Assembly (NCBI GenBank): GCA_015680685.1
Contig: MNCI01003607.1
Span: forward strand, 169,497 to 233,496
Length of the DNA stretch: 64,000 bases
Reading direction: 5' to 3'
DNA from: Gnetum montanum
Lineage: Eukaryota > Streptophyta > Gnetopsida > Gnetales > Gnetaceae
Each line of letters begins with the position of its first letter. Position 1 is the stretch's first letter. The notes below the pieces were generated by a model. It saw only the letters and a list, made by a program, of their open reading frames with translations, did no database searches and was not told the DNA's origin. This document shows positions 9,120 to 20,999 of this stretch, piece after piece. Position numbers and translations under genes: made by a program.

Positions 9120-11700
9120 ATCATCTCTCCTTCTTCTTATGAGAGTGCTTCATTGACTAGGTCCGACACCATGAACAATCGAAGGTGAGGTGCACATGAT
9201 GATCTGCTAGTACCCCAATAGTTTTGCATGGTATATGCTCATCCTAATGAGTATGTACCAAATTTTACCTTTATCCTCCACCAAGATGAATAGCTACAAT
9301 GGTGTGATTTAGAAGGTAACATAGTGTTACCTCCTGATCGCTTGATCTTAATCATGCTTCTTCATGCTCTCACACGAATTAGTATGCAACACTTACAATC
9401 AAAGTATGTTGTGCATGAGCAAGATTTGAGAGATTATTGACCCATGAAGGTACAACACCAGAGAGATCTACAATAGGAGAGACATTACAAATCCGTGAAG
9501 GGGAAGTGGTCTCAGGATGTCCCATATGTCCTAAGTGAAAACGAGGGTGGTGAACCTATCTCAGGAGGTTTTCCACAAAACGATGTTCCTCTTATTGACT
9601 TCGGTCAAGGAGTTTTGTATTAGAATCTTCACTCAACTATTCATAGCCCAGTTTCTAGTACCAATGGACACAAAGGGTCCAAAAAAGGAACACAAACACA
9701 TGACAACAATGGACATTCCGATTGTAACCGTGACCGAGGCCACGACCACCAAAGAGAAGGTGACATGCACTGCCATGGTGACGGTCCCCCTTCCTCTTCA
9801 CCTCCATCATCTTCTTCTCCCTCTCCTTTGGGATCTTAATGCAATCGCAAAAGGAAAGATCAGAGGAAAATGGTAAGCAAAATAGAAATCACTAACCATC
9901 GCAAAAGGAAAGATCATGAGGAAAATGGTAAGCAAAATAGAAATCACTGACCAAATAGTCAAGAAAGGGGATGAGGGCATTCCAGAGAGACACATCACGA
10001 AAGAAGGGAGAGTAGAGAATAGCATAGGAATCATAGACACCATAGATAGTATGATCATAATGAACCCCTACTCACCACTTGAAGTCTATTAGATATAGCA
10101 TAGGCCATTAGGATTCCAACAAGGCACTAGAAAGACAGTAGGATCAAAATACTAGACATGAATAACATCCCATGATTTGGAGGATACAATGTTGATCCTC
10201 AAAATCATTTACAAGAATTCCACGATGCATGTGCCTTGAAAAATATAGAAAAAAATGGCAAAAGCTAAAGTTATTTCCATGGACATTGATCAAGGAAGCA
10301 GAAAGTTGGTATCGGTCCTTAGAACTAGAATCCATTCGTCGATGGAGAAACATGTTGGAGCTATTCAATGATAAGTATTAGACATACTCTCAAGTGTCCA
10401 ACCTATGTAAGCAAATCCAAAGATGAAAACGAGGACACAAACCCTTGGATGATGCCATGGCTTGATACTATTCATTGTTACATCATTGCCCTAGCCATGA
10501 TTACTCACAAAAGGAACAACTACATCATCTTGTAGATGGGCTTAGGTACGAAACGCAAAGAACCCTTGGAACTTATGCCCAAGAAAGGCTATATGAGCTT
10601 AGAGCCCATCAAATACAAAGATTTTTGGAGCAAGTTACCAAGGAGGAAGGCAAGTTGAGAAAAAGAGAAAGTGCGGAGGAGTACAATAGAGATCCTTCCC
10701 TTTGAAAGAAGGAAATTAATTTTTGTGAAGATGAAGAAGAGTCATCACTTGAAGATATGGTGAATAGAAAGACTTTTCCCATTCAAAAATTTACATCAAA
10801 AGTATCAACAAAGGTGGATCAAATGTGGAACTCGCTAGATGACAAATTTCAAATTGTCTTAAAAATATTAGAGTATAGAGAACCAAGTAGTGACCGAGAG
10901 AGGAGGAAAAAGAAAGAAGCTGAGTTTACATGTAACAAATGTAAGGGTAAGGTTGCCATCATTGAAGAGGTTGTGGATTTAGACATGGACAATTATGACG
11001 GATGTGAAATTTACCAATATGACCATCCTAAGGGATGTTGCCTAGTGGTGTCACATCTACAAGAGTTTGGGATGTATGCACTAAACCCACGATTAAATAG
11101 ATGGCAAACACCCATAAGGTTACATTATCCTCAAGGTAACCCAAGGCAGTTCCACCAACCCTTAACATATTATCCGAGTGGAGCTCCACCACAACTAAAT
11201 GAATAGTATCAATGGTGTCAACACCCAAAATCATGGGGAATGCCACCACCATGTCAACAGTATCCTTACCATCAACCTGACCCATACAGGTATTACGTTC
11301 AATAGCTGATCTCTCCACGTGACTCTACTAGTCACATTGCTCTTCAACCTCACTACCAGGCCTCCAAGTACTATATAAATTCTTCTCCTTGGGTTGATGT
11401 TCCACATATGTACTATCCATCTCATCTATTTGCATCTCTTCCATCCTCAGCTCCATTACCACCTGCTCTAACTATGCAGGGCAAGCTTCCTACCTAGTTG
11501 CAGTAACATAACGCTACAAGGGTTGTCAATCCTCAACCTATTGTTAGTTTGGATAACTGATCAAAGAAGAGACCTTTCTTTAGACCAAAAGTCTAACCAA
11601 GTCCTTACAGTCACAAACGGCTAATTATGTGAACACCTCATTATCATTTGAATCTTTGGAGCTTCCTTCAAACTAAAAAATGCACCCAACACATACTATA
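9120..11700 (+). pseudogene. gag of element C (broken)
   Basis: The region encodes a decayed Gag polyprotein, the structural shell protein. The N-terminal part reads 'NEYVPNFTFILHQDE' and 'LEGNIVLPPDR' (about 9245-9330), matching element A. A Ser/His/Pro-rich stretch follows (9700-9840), then the capsid-like domain (10170-10700, 'YHHLVDGLRYETQRTLG'-like text). A longer open piece (10757-11206) contains a knuckle-like motif C-x2-Y-x3-H-x4-C near 11005-11042, followed by 'SHLQEFGMYALNPRL'. The tail is Tyr/Pro/Gln-rich. Stops and frameshifts occur throughout, and a tandem duplication of about 55 bp (9842-9950) disrupts the middle. Confidence 0.85.
9842..9950 (+). repeat. Tandem duplication of about 55 bp inside gag
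   Basis: 'atcgcaaaaggaaagatca' and the text after it to 'aaatcact(a/g)acc' occur twice in a row, starting near 9843 and 9898, with two or three differences. It is absent from gag of elements A and B, so it arose after this copy inserted. Confidence 0.9.
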
Positions 11701-12660
11701 ATTTTAACCCATGCCATCACTAATTGGATTAAAGCTGGCCATCTTCCTAGGAAACTCTCTGATCGTGGAATTCCTCTTATTTATTTGCAAATTACTGAAA
11801 ATGAGTCTTGTAAAGCTCTTTTGAATTTAGGTTCTAGTGTTAATTTAATCTCCTAGAAAATGTATAAAGCCTAGAACTTACCTTCATTAAAGAAAAGTAA
11901 CATTCGTTAGAGTTGGCTGACTAGTCCATCACTATTCCATTAGGACTAGTGGAGGACATTGTCACCACTATTTGTGGGTGGTCGAATCCAGCCAATTTCC
12001 TAGTGATCCAAATCAACAACTGTAAGGGAGACTTCCTAATCATAATGGGAAGATCATGGCTAAGTACAATTGATGCATGCCTAGGAATATGTGATCTTTC
12101 CCTAGAGATATCAAAATAAAAAAATTTTGAAAGATCGAGAAGAAGAAAGTTCCATGCATCGCATACAGTGACACAGGGTGCAACTGCATGTAGAAGTCAT
12201 GGTTTGTATAATGCTAAACATTACCTGCATGCAACCAGTGTGCACAAGTAACTGATATACAAAGATGTCTATATGCAGTAGCCATAAGATAGAGGCACCC
12301 AATGGTTGATAGCTGACCAAGAGAGTAATTCAACTTTATGCATGGAACTAACTGAGAACTTGACTTATGCCTATATCGATAGCATAGATGCGTTAGAGCA
12401 AGTCCACTACCAACTTCCAAGTACTGACACTGAAAATATCAACTGGGGGAGGTTGGAAATCCTTGATGATTTTAATCAAGAGCCCCTCAAATTAAAACCA
12501 TTGCCCACTTGTATGGAGTATACATTTCTCAAGAATGGAAAACCAATAATCATTAATGCTAAGATCACTCCTCAACAGAAAAGAAAGACTGTTGGAGATG
12601 GCAAACAAATAGTTGAAAGCCTTTGCTTGGTCATATCCCAAATTAACTAAAATAGATCCT
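11700..12660 (+). pseudogene. Protease and PR-RT linker of element C
   Basis: 'ALLNLGSSVNLIS' at about 11815-11855 is the aspartic protease active site; the catalytic D-S-G is now N-L-G, so it could not cut. 'VNLIS' and the following 'NLPSLKKSNIR' match elements A and B. The protease frame fades near 12260. The linker to RT is open at 12306-12650, with 'ENINWGRLEILDDF' and 'YTFLKNGKPIIINAKI'. In the family the protease processes the Gag-Pol polyprotein. Confidence 0.85.
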
Positions 12661-12729
12661 AGGATATGCCAACATAGAATCTACACTGATCTCTCTATAA
12701 AGCATCAATGATAACTGCAAAGAAGACTG

Positions 12730-13590
12730 AACCCAAAGCTTAAGCAAGTAGTTAAAGAAGAAATTGAATAACTTATAAAGGCTGGGTTCATCTACCCCAT
12801 TGCTAATAGTGAATGGGTTAGTCCATTAGTCATTATGCCTAAAAAAGGTAGTAAATGGAGGGTGTGTATAGACTTTAGGCTATTAAACATGGAAATAGTT
12901 AAAGACCATTTCCCATTACCATTCATTGAACAAGTTTTAGATACCATTGTAGGGCATTGTTATTATAGTTTTCTGGATGGTTACAGTGGATACAATCAAA
13001 TCTAGATAGCACTAGAGTACCAAGCCAAAACTACATTCATGAGTCCTTGAGGGACATTTTCATATAGGTAGATGTCGTTTGGCTTGTGCAATGCTCCAGC
13101 AACATTTCAACATTTGGTTCTTAGTATATTTTAGTAGCAAATAGAAAATGGTATGGAGGTTTTTATGGATGATTTCTCCACATATGGAGTAGACTTTGAA
13201 TAAGCATTGGACCGATTAGAGCAAGTACTAAATGATGTGTTGAAATCAACCTAAGGCTCAATTGGCAGAAAATCCATTTAATGGTCCAAGAGGACATTGT
13301 ATTAGGGCATAAAATTTTGCAAACAGGGATGGAGGTAAATCCTAAAAAATTAAAGTCATCCAAGGAATCACTCATCAACCTCAAACTATAAAATATGTTC
13401 AATCATTCTTTGGACATACTGGCTATTATAGACACTTCATCAAACACTTTTCAAAGATTGCAAAACCATTGGTAGAGTTAACTAAGAAGGATGTACCCTT
13501 TGAATGGACTAAGGAATGTGAGCTAGCTTTCCAAACATTGAAGAATAAGCTCATAGAAACATCCATTCTATAAGCTCTTGACTAGTCTAT
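12730..13590 (+). pseudogene. Reverse transcriptase of element C
   Basis: Motifs in order: 'EWVSPLVIMPKKG' (12810-12850), 'WRVCIDFRLLN' (12858-12890), 'KDHFPLPFIEQVLDTI', 'YSFLDGYSGYNQI' (12967-13005), 'SFGLCNAPATFQH' (13078-13115) and the catalytic 'EVFMDDFSTYG' (13157-13190). The FMDD box and GLCNAPATFQ are typical of the Athila lineage. Catalytic residues survive, but stops interrupt the frame, for example TAG after 'GYNQI', TGA in 'SP-GTF' and TAG in 'YR-MSF', all explained by C-to-T or G-to-A change from CAG or TGG. It is the best preserved RT in the window. Confidence 0.93.
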
Positions 13591-13960
13591 ATCATTCCAT
13601 ATAATGACTGACACATCCAATTTTTCTTTAGGAGTTGTACTTACATAGTTAGATGACAAAAAACGTCCCTATTACATTCACTATGCAAGTCGGAGTATTG
13701 CTGGTGCACAACTCAACTATACCACAACAGAAAAAGAGTTAATGGTTGTGGTGTTTGCACTAAAAAAGTTCTGGCGCTATGTATTAGGCTATAAGATATT
13801 TTTACACATAGATCATAGTGTGATTCGGTTCCTTATGAATAAACCAATAGTGAGCCCTTGCATCATACGATGGCTCGTAATCTTGCAAGAGTTTGATCTT
13901 ACGATGGTCAATCATAAATGCATCGAGAATGTTGTTGCTGATCATTTATCACATTTGTGA
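13590..13960 (+). pseudogene. RNase H of element C
   Basis: 'MTDTSNFSLGVVLT' carries the first acidic residue, 'YTTTEKELMVVVFALKKFWR' the Glu, and 'GYKIFLHIDHSVIRFLM' the next Asp. The domain ends with 'VVADHLSHL' at 13930-13960. It is open from 13742 to 13960 and continuous with the RT. Only one RNase H is present, unlike element D. Confidence 0.9.
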
Positions 13961-14239
13961 TGGGACAACAAAGAGGATGAACACCCAATTTCTGATCAAT
14001 TCCCTAATAAACTCCTCTTTGGAGGTGTAATAAACAATCAATCACCCATAGATAAATATTGGTATAGTAGTGTTCTTACTTATCTCCTCACACAAGAAAC
14101 ACCACAAGGGCTGGACGTTAGAAAGAAACAACAGTTTTTCCACTAAGTCAAACATTTCATAGAAATCAACAAACACTTTTACAAGGTGTGTTCCAATGGC
14201 TTAGTTTAATGGTATGTTCTTGACGTAGATCAATTGCAA

Positions 14240-15344
14240 GTTCTCCAAGATTCTCATGAGGGCCCTTGTGGGGGTCATTACATTGGGGGACGAACAACCA
14301 TTAAAATCTTGCTTGCAGGATATTATTGTCCTACATTATTTCAAGATGCCCATCATTTTGTCCAATCTTGTGAGTGTTGCTAACATGATGGGGGAATGAT
14401 TGCTAGAATGGAGAGTCCACAATAATGGACTCAACCCTTAGAACCCATTGACATATGGGGTATTGATTTTATGGGACCTATTACATCAATGTCCAATGGA
14501 AAAGCATATATTATTGTTGCTATTGACTATTTTACAAAATGGACGAAAGTAGCCACTGTTACTGACTGTACATCATCTACTGTTGCACGATTTGTTCAAC
14601 AACAAATCATAAATAGGTTTGGCATACCTTGTGCAGTTATTTCTGATAATGGTACACATTTTATAGGTGCAAATTTTTGAAATTTAATATAATGCTTAGG
14701 ATTCAAGCATAAAATAACTACCCCATATCATCCTCAAGTGAATGGTCAAGCCGAAGTCACTAATAGAGAAATCACAAAAATTTTGACATGAACCATTAGC
14801 AAATATAGGTGAGATTGGAGCACAAAACTGAATGATACTCTTTGAGCCTACCGCTCCACATGGAAACTCCCTATAGGCTATTCTCCCTATGAGTTAGTGT
14901 ATGATAAACTTCCAACACTTGCTATTCAAGTTGAGCTCTATACACTATCCATGGCATGTGACCTTAACCTTGATCTTAGTCTAGAGAAAAAAGAATAGTT
15001 AATGAATCTTAACTTGCTAGATGAAAACCGATTAGCTGCCCTATCATCCAATGAACTACATAAGGCCTCCAACAAACAACGTCATGACCTAAAATTAGAG
15101 AAGTTACATACCAACTAGGAGATAGGGTTCTTTATTAGAATCTCACACATGTGCCTCAACAAACTAAATTTCAAATGTTGTGGGAAGGACCTTATATCAT
15201 TCATGAAAATTTTTCTTCAGGGGACATGATGATCTATGAACCTGAAAGCCTAGATAAGAAATTATTGATCAACATCCAGCAAACCAAACCTTTCCATGAG
15301 CCTAAAATGGCCAATACTAACACTACCTCTATTAATGGACAACC
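14240..15344 (+). pseudogene. Integrase of element C, 3' end lost in an assembly gap
   Basis: The zinc-binding part is visible at 14250-14390 ('HEGPCGGHYIGG...', 'CECC'). The core has 'GIDFMGPI' (14461-14484), 'FGIPCAVISDNGTHF' (14620-14664) and '[11 protein letters not shown]' (14740-14775), so all three D, D, E residues remain. The C-terminal part includes 'YSPYELVYDKLPTL' and 'FQMLWEGPYIIHENF' (15165-15215). Scattered stops kill the frame, and the last codons run into Ns at 15345. In the family it inserts the cDNA into the chromosome. Confidence 0.92.
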
Positions 15345-15541
15345 NNNNNNNNNNNNNNNNNNNNNNNNNNNNNNNNNNNNNNNNNNNNNNNNNNNNNNNN
15401 NNNNNNNNNNNNNNNNNNNNNNNNNNNNNNNNNNNNNNNNNNNNNNNNNNNNNNNNNNNNNNNNNNNNNNNNNNNNNNNNNNNNNNNNNNNNNNNNNNNN
15501 NNNNNNNNNNNNNNNNNNNNNNNNNNNNNNNNNNNNNNNNN
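15345..15541. other. Assembly gap of 197 N
   Basis: A run of N just after the integrase C-terminus of element C. Frames drawn through it are not real. By comparison with element B (39457-39560), the missing part should be the start of the 3' noncoding region. Confidence 1.
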
Positions 15542-17448
15542 AAGTCCTTAGTTTCTTTTATCCTTTTTGTTTTACACATTTTTCATCTTTACATTTTTTT
15601 TGTTTTACACCACCGTTAACATTTTTACTGTTTCTTTCTTTGTTACCTTTTGTTGGACTTATTTTCACTCATCATATGATAAGTGCTCATGTTGGTGGAT
15701 TGTACTATAATAGTGTTACTTACTAATTTTTGGTTTTTACCTTTGACTTTTAATGTTGACACTAAGATATGGTTTCTTTTGATAAAATTGGCAATGGGTC
15801 CACGTCATCCATTCATCCACTCAACTCTATGATCTCCCTTCATTTTGGAAATGTACTATCCCTTTTTTCTAAATAAACCTATTAATAAATTTGTGGCTTG
15901 ATATTCTTCAAATGAAGGAAAGATTCAAATGGATTAGAAAGAGTGTAACCTTAAGGGGATTCAATGCATTTTCGCTGACTATTCTCTTGGGCACTTGGAT
16001 TTTTTTTCATAGGCCTTTTGCCATTCTGATGTCAACTAATATCAGGAAGTTGAATGAATCAAATAAGTATTTACATGGTGTGGTTATTTCATAAAAAGAA
16101 AAAAGAAACAAAAACTAGTGGGAATTCAAAGCACACCCCTTAGACATAATAAAGATACATGGGCTACAAGCACTGGTTATGGCACTGGAAAGACATGTTA
16201 CCTATGCTTGAAGGTTTCCTCTAACTAAGGCCCTTTCTCACTTCCTGCTTCTCTATTCTTCTCCTTTTGGAATGGTGGTTGCTCTATGAAAGCATTCTTG
16301 TTGCTTTAGGAGGATGGGTTGGTCAAGTGTGTTGATGCAAGGTCACTAGATGTGGTTAGTTTTAATCTAGATTTGGGCTGAATTTTAGTAAGTCACCTTA
16401 ACCACATACTACACAAGGGACTTTACACAACCTTAATTTCAAGATTCCATTCCATTCTCTCTTCTCTTTCCGTATTGCTTTCCATATTCCATCTCATTGC
16501 TAGTTTTATGATTAGTCTATATCTTGGTCGACGCATTGTTATTCTTTGGTAAATGTTTGTGGGTAAATTCTTAACTATTATCTCCATATGTCATTCCTAG
16601 AGCCTATGGACTCTTTGGATTGTGGGTTTGTTAGGGCATAATGGGCATAAGCTTGCTTTGGGGAGGACCCATTGGCATTCCTTTTTGGTGTGATTGTTAA
16701 GTTCTTTTCCCTTAAACATTTTTTCAAATCAACTATTTCTCATTCCACCCCATCCATGACATCCATTTTTGTTTTTATTTTATTGGCTTCACCATTGGTA
16801 TTTCTCTTCTCTTCCTTTTTCTTTCATTTTCCATCCTATTGCTATCAAAGGTTCGCTCTTAGTTGTGGAGGCCTAGTGCAAATTTTTTCATTCCATTACT
16901 TATCTCAACCCTACACCTTGGGTAGTTATCAGTTACAAATCTCTAACCCAATATCTACCATACTCACAACCTAGCCAATGTGCTTTATATCGAGGCAAGG
17001 TATCAACTACATTATATCTTATCTATCCTTGCTAATTCATGATTGTGTTGTATGTGTAGATGGAAATCACATGAATAATGAACCAGGATAGGAGGAAGCA
17101 CTAAGGATGGACTAGAGCAAGAACATTTATGCAAGGAACAAGCTTGGTCATGTGGCCATGGATGAACAATAGTGTGCACATTTTTGACATCAGCAGCAAC
17201 ATGCCTCATTTTCCTTTCTCTCTCTCTTTCTTTAAGCTATCAAATAAGGGTTTGGATGTCATCTATGTATAGTGTTCACCACAATGGTTATGAACTCCAA
17301 TGCTATAATACGTTTGTTGATCCGTTCATAAAGCACTTTGAGTCTATCATTCCATGTCACCACCAGTCATCATTCAGTCAATAATCTCATACCTTTACAA
17401 TATTTTGTAAGGAACTCAAGGATGATTTTTCATTCAATCATGGGGGTA
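15542..17448 (+). other. Noncoding 3' region of element C with PPT
   Basis: T-rich leader (15550-15660), then blocks shared with the 3' regions of A, B and F: 'cacgtcatccattcatccac', 'aggccctttctcacttcctgcttctc' near 16227 and 'aaccctacaccttgggtag' near 16908. A splice-acceptor-like site at 17057-17059 is followed by a decayed exon remnant (separate entry). It ends in the polypurine tract 'tcatgggggta' (17438-17448) directly before the 3' LTR. No long ORF is present, unlike the same place in element B. Confidence 0.8.
17060..17210 (+). pseudogene. Remnant accessory exon in the 3' region of element C
   Basis: After 'gttgtatgtgtag' the sequence begins ATGG and is alignable with the remnants in A (41560 leftward) and F (56784 leftward). 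With one frameshift it keeps 'RKH', 'WTRA', 'QGT' and 'WMNN', in the same spacing as the other two. Its function is unknown. It corresponds in position to the start of the long accessory ORF of element B (ATG at 48552). Confidence 0.5.
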
Positions 17449-18313
17449 TGATGAGTCTCAATATTGGACCCTCAATATTGAACCCTCGATATCAGATACT
17501 CAATGTCAAATACGCAATATCGAAGATGCCAAAGAGATATTGGACATGTGATGTTAGAACTTGTCTTGTTGCCTATAAATAAGAGACATGGGCACTTGGT
17601 TTGGCATTAGTTTTCAATCCCTTAGCTGAATTCTTGTAGTTTTTCTATTCTAGAGTTAGATTTATTTCTAAGTTCCCACAGTAGGAGTCATAAAGTGAAT
17701 GGATCTTTATTCGAGCATTGTGTACCTGAGCACACCTTGTGTATAGAAATAAAGACGAACTTTGTGATAAACCTTGCAACATTTAGAATAGCTTAATTAT
17801 TGCATTTCATGGTATTTACTATTATTTGATGCTTTCAATAATTACTTAATGTTATTTCATAGAATTATTAATTGTCAATTACCAATGAATTAGCACACTC
17901 AAGATGACCACTTCAAGCATACATGGAACATTTGGTAACCCAGTAATGACTAGCATTTGGTAATCCCAATAGTGTTACACTAGTTCAAGATGTGTTCGGA
18001 AAGTGGGAACAGATGCTGGTGTTAGGACTAGTTATAGAATAGTTAACTAGTTAAATCAAATTAGTTATTAAATTACCTCATTTCTCTCTTTTAATCATCA
18101 AGAACATAAAACATAAAATAATAAAAATCACATACCTCAAGTTTACTTAACCATAAAATTGTGCCTTACAAGTAAGCTTGGGAAGACAACAATCACATAA
18201 CTCATCCTTGTTTTGTATAGGTGCATAAGCAGTTAATCCTTGGAGTTCAACTAGATTGCGTGTAAATGCTCATATTCATATGGTTGGATGTAGGGGTATA
18301 TCACTGCTCATCA
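17449..18313 (+). repeat. 3' LTR of element C
   Basis: Begins TGATGAGTCTCAATATTGG directly after the polypurine tract and ends '...tcactgctcatca' (18301-18313). It has a TATA box at 17574-17581 and the same blocks as the 5' LTR, with more GATATC-like units at its left tip (17455-17530). Confidence 0.95.
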
Positions 18314-19410
18314 GTACCCAAGGGAATCATGAAGGTTGTGCTGAGTTGATGCTCAGGGTTAATCCTAATTTGGTTGTAGCTTGAGAATTCATCCATGAAG
18401 GACAACAAGGCATGCCCGAATGTGGTATTAATTAGTTTATTAATACTAGAAAATAGAAAGTTGTCTTTGATGGTCACCTTATTTAGGTCTTAGAAGTCTA
18501 TGAAAATGCATATACTTCTATTTTTCTTAGGCACAACTACAATATTGGAGATCTAGTCTACATAGTTAACAGCCTAGATGAAACTAGCTTTGTAAAGTTT
18601 GGTGATTTCATCAAGAATGACCAACGCCATCTTAGGTTTAACCTTACATGCTTTCTATTTTACTGGTTTAATGCAAGGATCAAGAATGATATTGTGTTGG
18701 ACTAGCTGAGCATCTAAGCTTGGCATGTCCTCATATGACCATGCAAATGCCTTGATGTTAACGTTAAGCACATTAACGATGTCTTGGGCATGCTGGGGCT
18801 CTAGCGAGGAGCTTAGTCTTAGCATTCTCACCTCACCATTAGGTGTAGCCATAGGGGTCTCAACAAGGGGATTCTCTGTGATGTCCCCTACCTCTAGATC
18901 TAGAGCCTTAACTAGATGGTTAAGCTAGTCTAGTGGTGCCTCTATAGATGCTATGTATTCAACATAGGTTGTAGGATCAAGGTCTAGGAAATGGGGGTAA
19001 ATGCATTGCTTGACATCACCATGAGGTCCCATGAGGACCAAAGGTGAGACAATATGCTCCTACATAGCCATGTCATATTCCTACAAAAATGAACTAGAAA
19101 AACATCAAGCAGCACTTGTTTCAATGAAGTTAATATGTACAAATGAATAGAAAGCAATGCGATGAAATTTACCTAAGTATGCATGTGAGATATTAGGGAA
19201 GGTAAGCATGTTGGTATCAATTTTAGGCCTTGGTAGGCTGTGTGCATGCTAGTTTTAGGTCTTAGTGAATAGTGGATGCATTAAATGTGCCATTTTAAGA
19301 AGGGTTGTCTATGTTTGGGAAGTGGAATTGGCTTGGGCATTGACAAAGCAATGAAAGATTGAAATTTTTGGCTAAGTATAGGTGACTACACTCTCACCCA
19401 ATTACGCTCT
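18314..19410 (-). pseudogene. RT 5' half and long upstream linker of element D
   Basis: On the minus strand, reading leftward from about 19410: an open linker with TAG stops ('SHAYLGKFHRIAFYSF', 'IYPHFLDLDPTTYVEYI'), then 'IKAFAWSYEDMPSLD' (about 18755-18710), typical of the sequence just before RT in Tat-lineage elements. 'PVKQKARKVKPKM' follows, then 'ISNIVVVPKKN' and 'FMDEFSSYNQIRINPEHQ' (18395-18345), which runs into element C at 18313. The other half of the domain is at 7920-8162. Most stops are TAG. Confidence 0.9.
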
Positions 19411-20990
19411 CCACTAAGCATTCAGTATGGAGCATAGTCCCAAGTTGGTGGGTCATTAAATGACCCTAAGAGGATATATACGTGCATTTTCACTATAGGT
19501 ACGTTGTCATTTTCTGCTTTCAACCATGACATCTAGAGTGTATTTTTGTTGTTATTGTTATACACTATCAGTGGAGAGCATATTTGGAACAATGTTGCAT
19601 TAAAGCGGATGCTTGCACCTAGGATTGGTGAATGTGGATAGGGGAAAATGAGCCTTGGGCCACCTGCCATAGACATGCTTAGAGGAGAGGAGATTGTTGG
19701 CATTAGCTAGGTACCTCGACTATGGTCTCCCATTTTGTTCATTTTTTGTTGTTTCATTTTTTAATTGGTGAGGGTTTAGAAGCATATTCTATCATTGCAC
19801 CCTGTCAAGGCAATGGCCACCATCACTACGCATCATTTCGATTGTGGTAGTGGTAGGGAAGATGTAAGTAATTTTGGGGAGGTTTTTGGTTGGTGTTTTT
19901 TCTAGGCCATGGGTTTGTGTTTGCGTGGATCATGGGGAGGCTGTAGGCTACATTTCATGATGCAATAGTGGTGGAAATGGTTATCGTTGTGCAACATAGT
20001 GTGGCCATAGGGGTCATGCACAAGTTTGCAAGGCTCAAGAGGTTCGATGATAGTAAGGGTTTTCATGGCATGTGGGCTAGGGTAGATGTGCAGATTGGGG
20101 TTTGGGGCATGTAGGGACTAGGGTTTAGGCCAGGGTAAGGTTGTAGGTGTTCCTGTGATGATAAGGACATGAAGGCAAGACAGGAAGTAGCCTATCACAA
20201 AGGCAAGGGATGCGGCAACGGTTTGTTTTGCATTTTGTATTTTTTCCAAATATTTTTTCATTTTTTATTGCATGATGCAAGGGTTTTTATTTGGCCCTTT
20301 AGGGCTACATGGGGAAGGAGATGGGTGTGCATGGATAGCATGGCAAGTGTGATTGGGAAGGGGTGGCACATGGATGCAATGGTTGTAGGGATGGCAGCTA
20401 TCACCGTGCAACCACAACTATTTTTTTTGTAAAATAATAATTTGTTTCTATCTTAGGCATAGGGCAGAGGCTAGGCACATCATGCACTATGAGGGTCGTA
20501 AAGATTATTACACCTTGTAGCACACTACAAGGGCCTCAAGGGCAATTCCGCCCCATGGCATAGCCATAGGGGTTTCAAGGATGCTTGGTGCTAGGGAGAA
20601 TTTTTTTCTCTTATTATTATTATTATTATTATTATTATCATTTTTGTGAGGGCACGATGGTGTGGTGCTGTGGGAAACTACACTCTCCATGCATTAGGAG
20701 CCTAATTGGGGTGACCGTAGAGTTAGAAAATTTTTGCAATTTTTGGACTATGCTCTTCACTGAGGCAATCCAGAGTTAGAAAAAATTTGCCAAAATTCTA
20801 TAAACTATGCATGATGCAAAACTAGTAAAGTGTAATGCTAAACCTATGAAAATGTGTTGTACCCTAGTGAGTTCTAGGCATGTCAAATGGATTGGTTGAC
20901 ATCCTATACCTGTGGGGCCCTAGGATGCATTACAAAAATTAAAAAAATTTATGAGTTTGTGCTATATTATGTTAATTTTGCTAACTTAAT
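19411..20990. other. Noncoding, partly G-rich region with gactac-type motifs
   Basis: No protein is recognisable. It contains motifs related to the 3130-3740 array ('tacgctctccactaag', 'gagcatagtcccaag', 'actacactctccatg') and a G-rich stretch (19850-20400). It may be LTR or 3' untranslated sequence of a second Tat-like copy inserted in, or fused to, element D. No LTR pair or target duplication was found to settle this. Confidence 0.4.
20611..20640. repeat. (ATT)n microsatellite
   Basis: About nine to ten perfect ATT units, ending 'attattatca'. Confidence 0.98.
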
Positions 20991-20999
20991 CTAATAATT

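Larger units (their letters stand above)
8163..18313 (+). mobile_element. Element C: Athila-like Ty3/gypsy retrotransposon nested in element D
   Basis: A plus-strand element of about 10.15 kb with LTR, primer site, gag, protease, RT, RNase H, integrase, noncoding 3' region, polypurine tract and LTR. The RT catalytic box is the FMDDFS form and the RNase H to integrase order is standard, both as in the Athila lineage. The 5' LTR has lost its first dozen or so bases compared with the 3' LTR (TGATGAGTCTCAA...). The target duplication is not clean: the two flanks share only GT. The coding region is full of stops, so the element is dead. One 197-base assembly gap lies at the integrase end. Confidence 0.92.

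Noticed and set aside
9535-9876. 113-codon frame on the plus strand
   Set aside because: The gag frame recognised by comparison with A and B is a different one here; this frame is a shadow.
15151-15726. 191-codon frame across 15345-15541
   Set aside because: It runs through 197 Ns and is therefore artificial; only the part before the gap belongs to the integrase end of element C.
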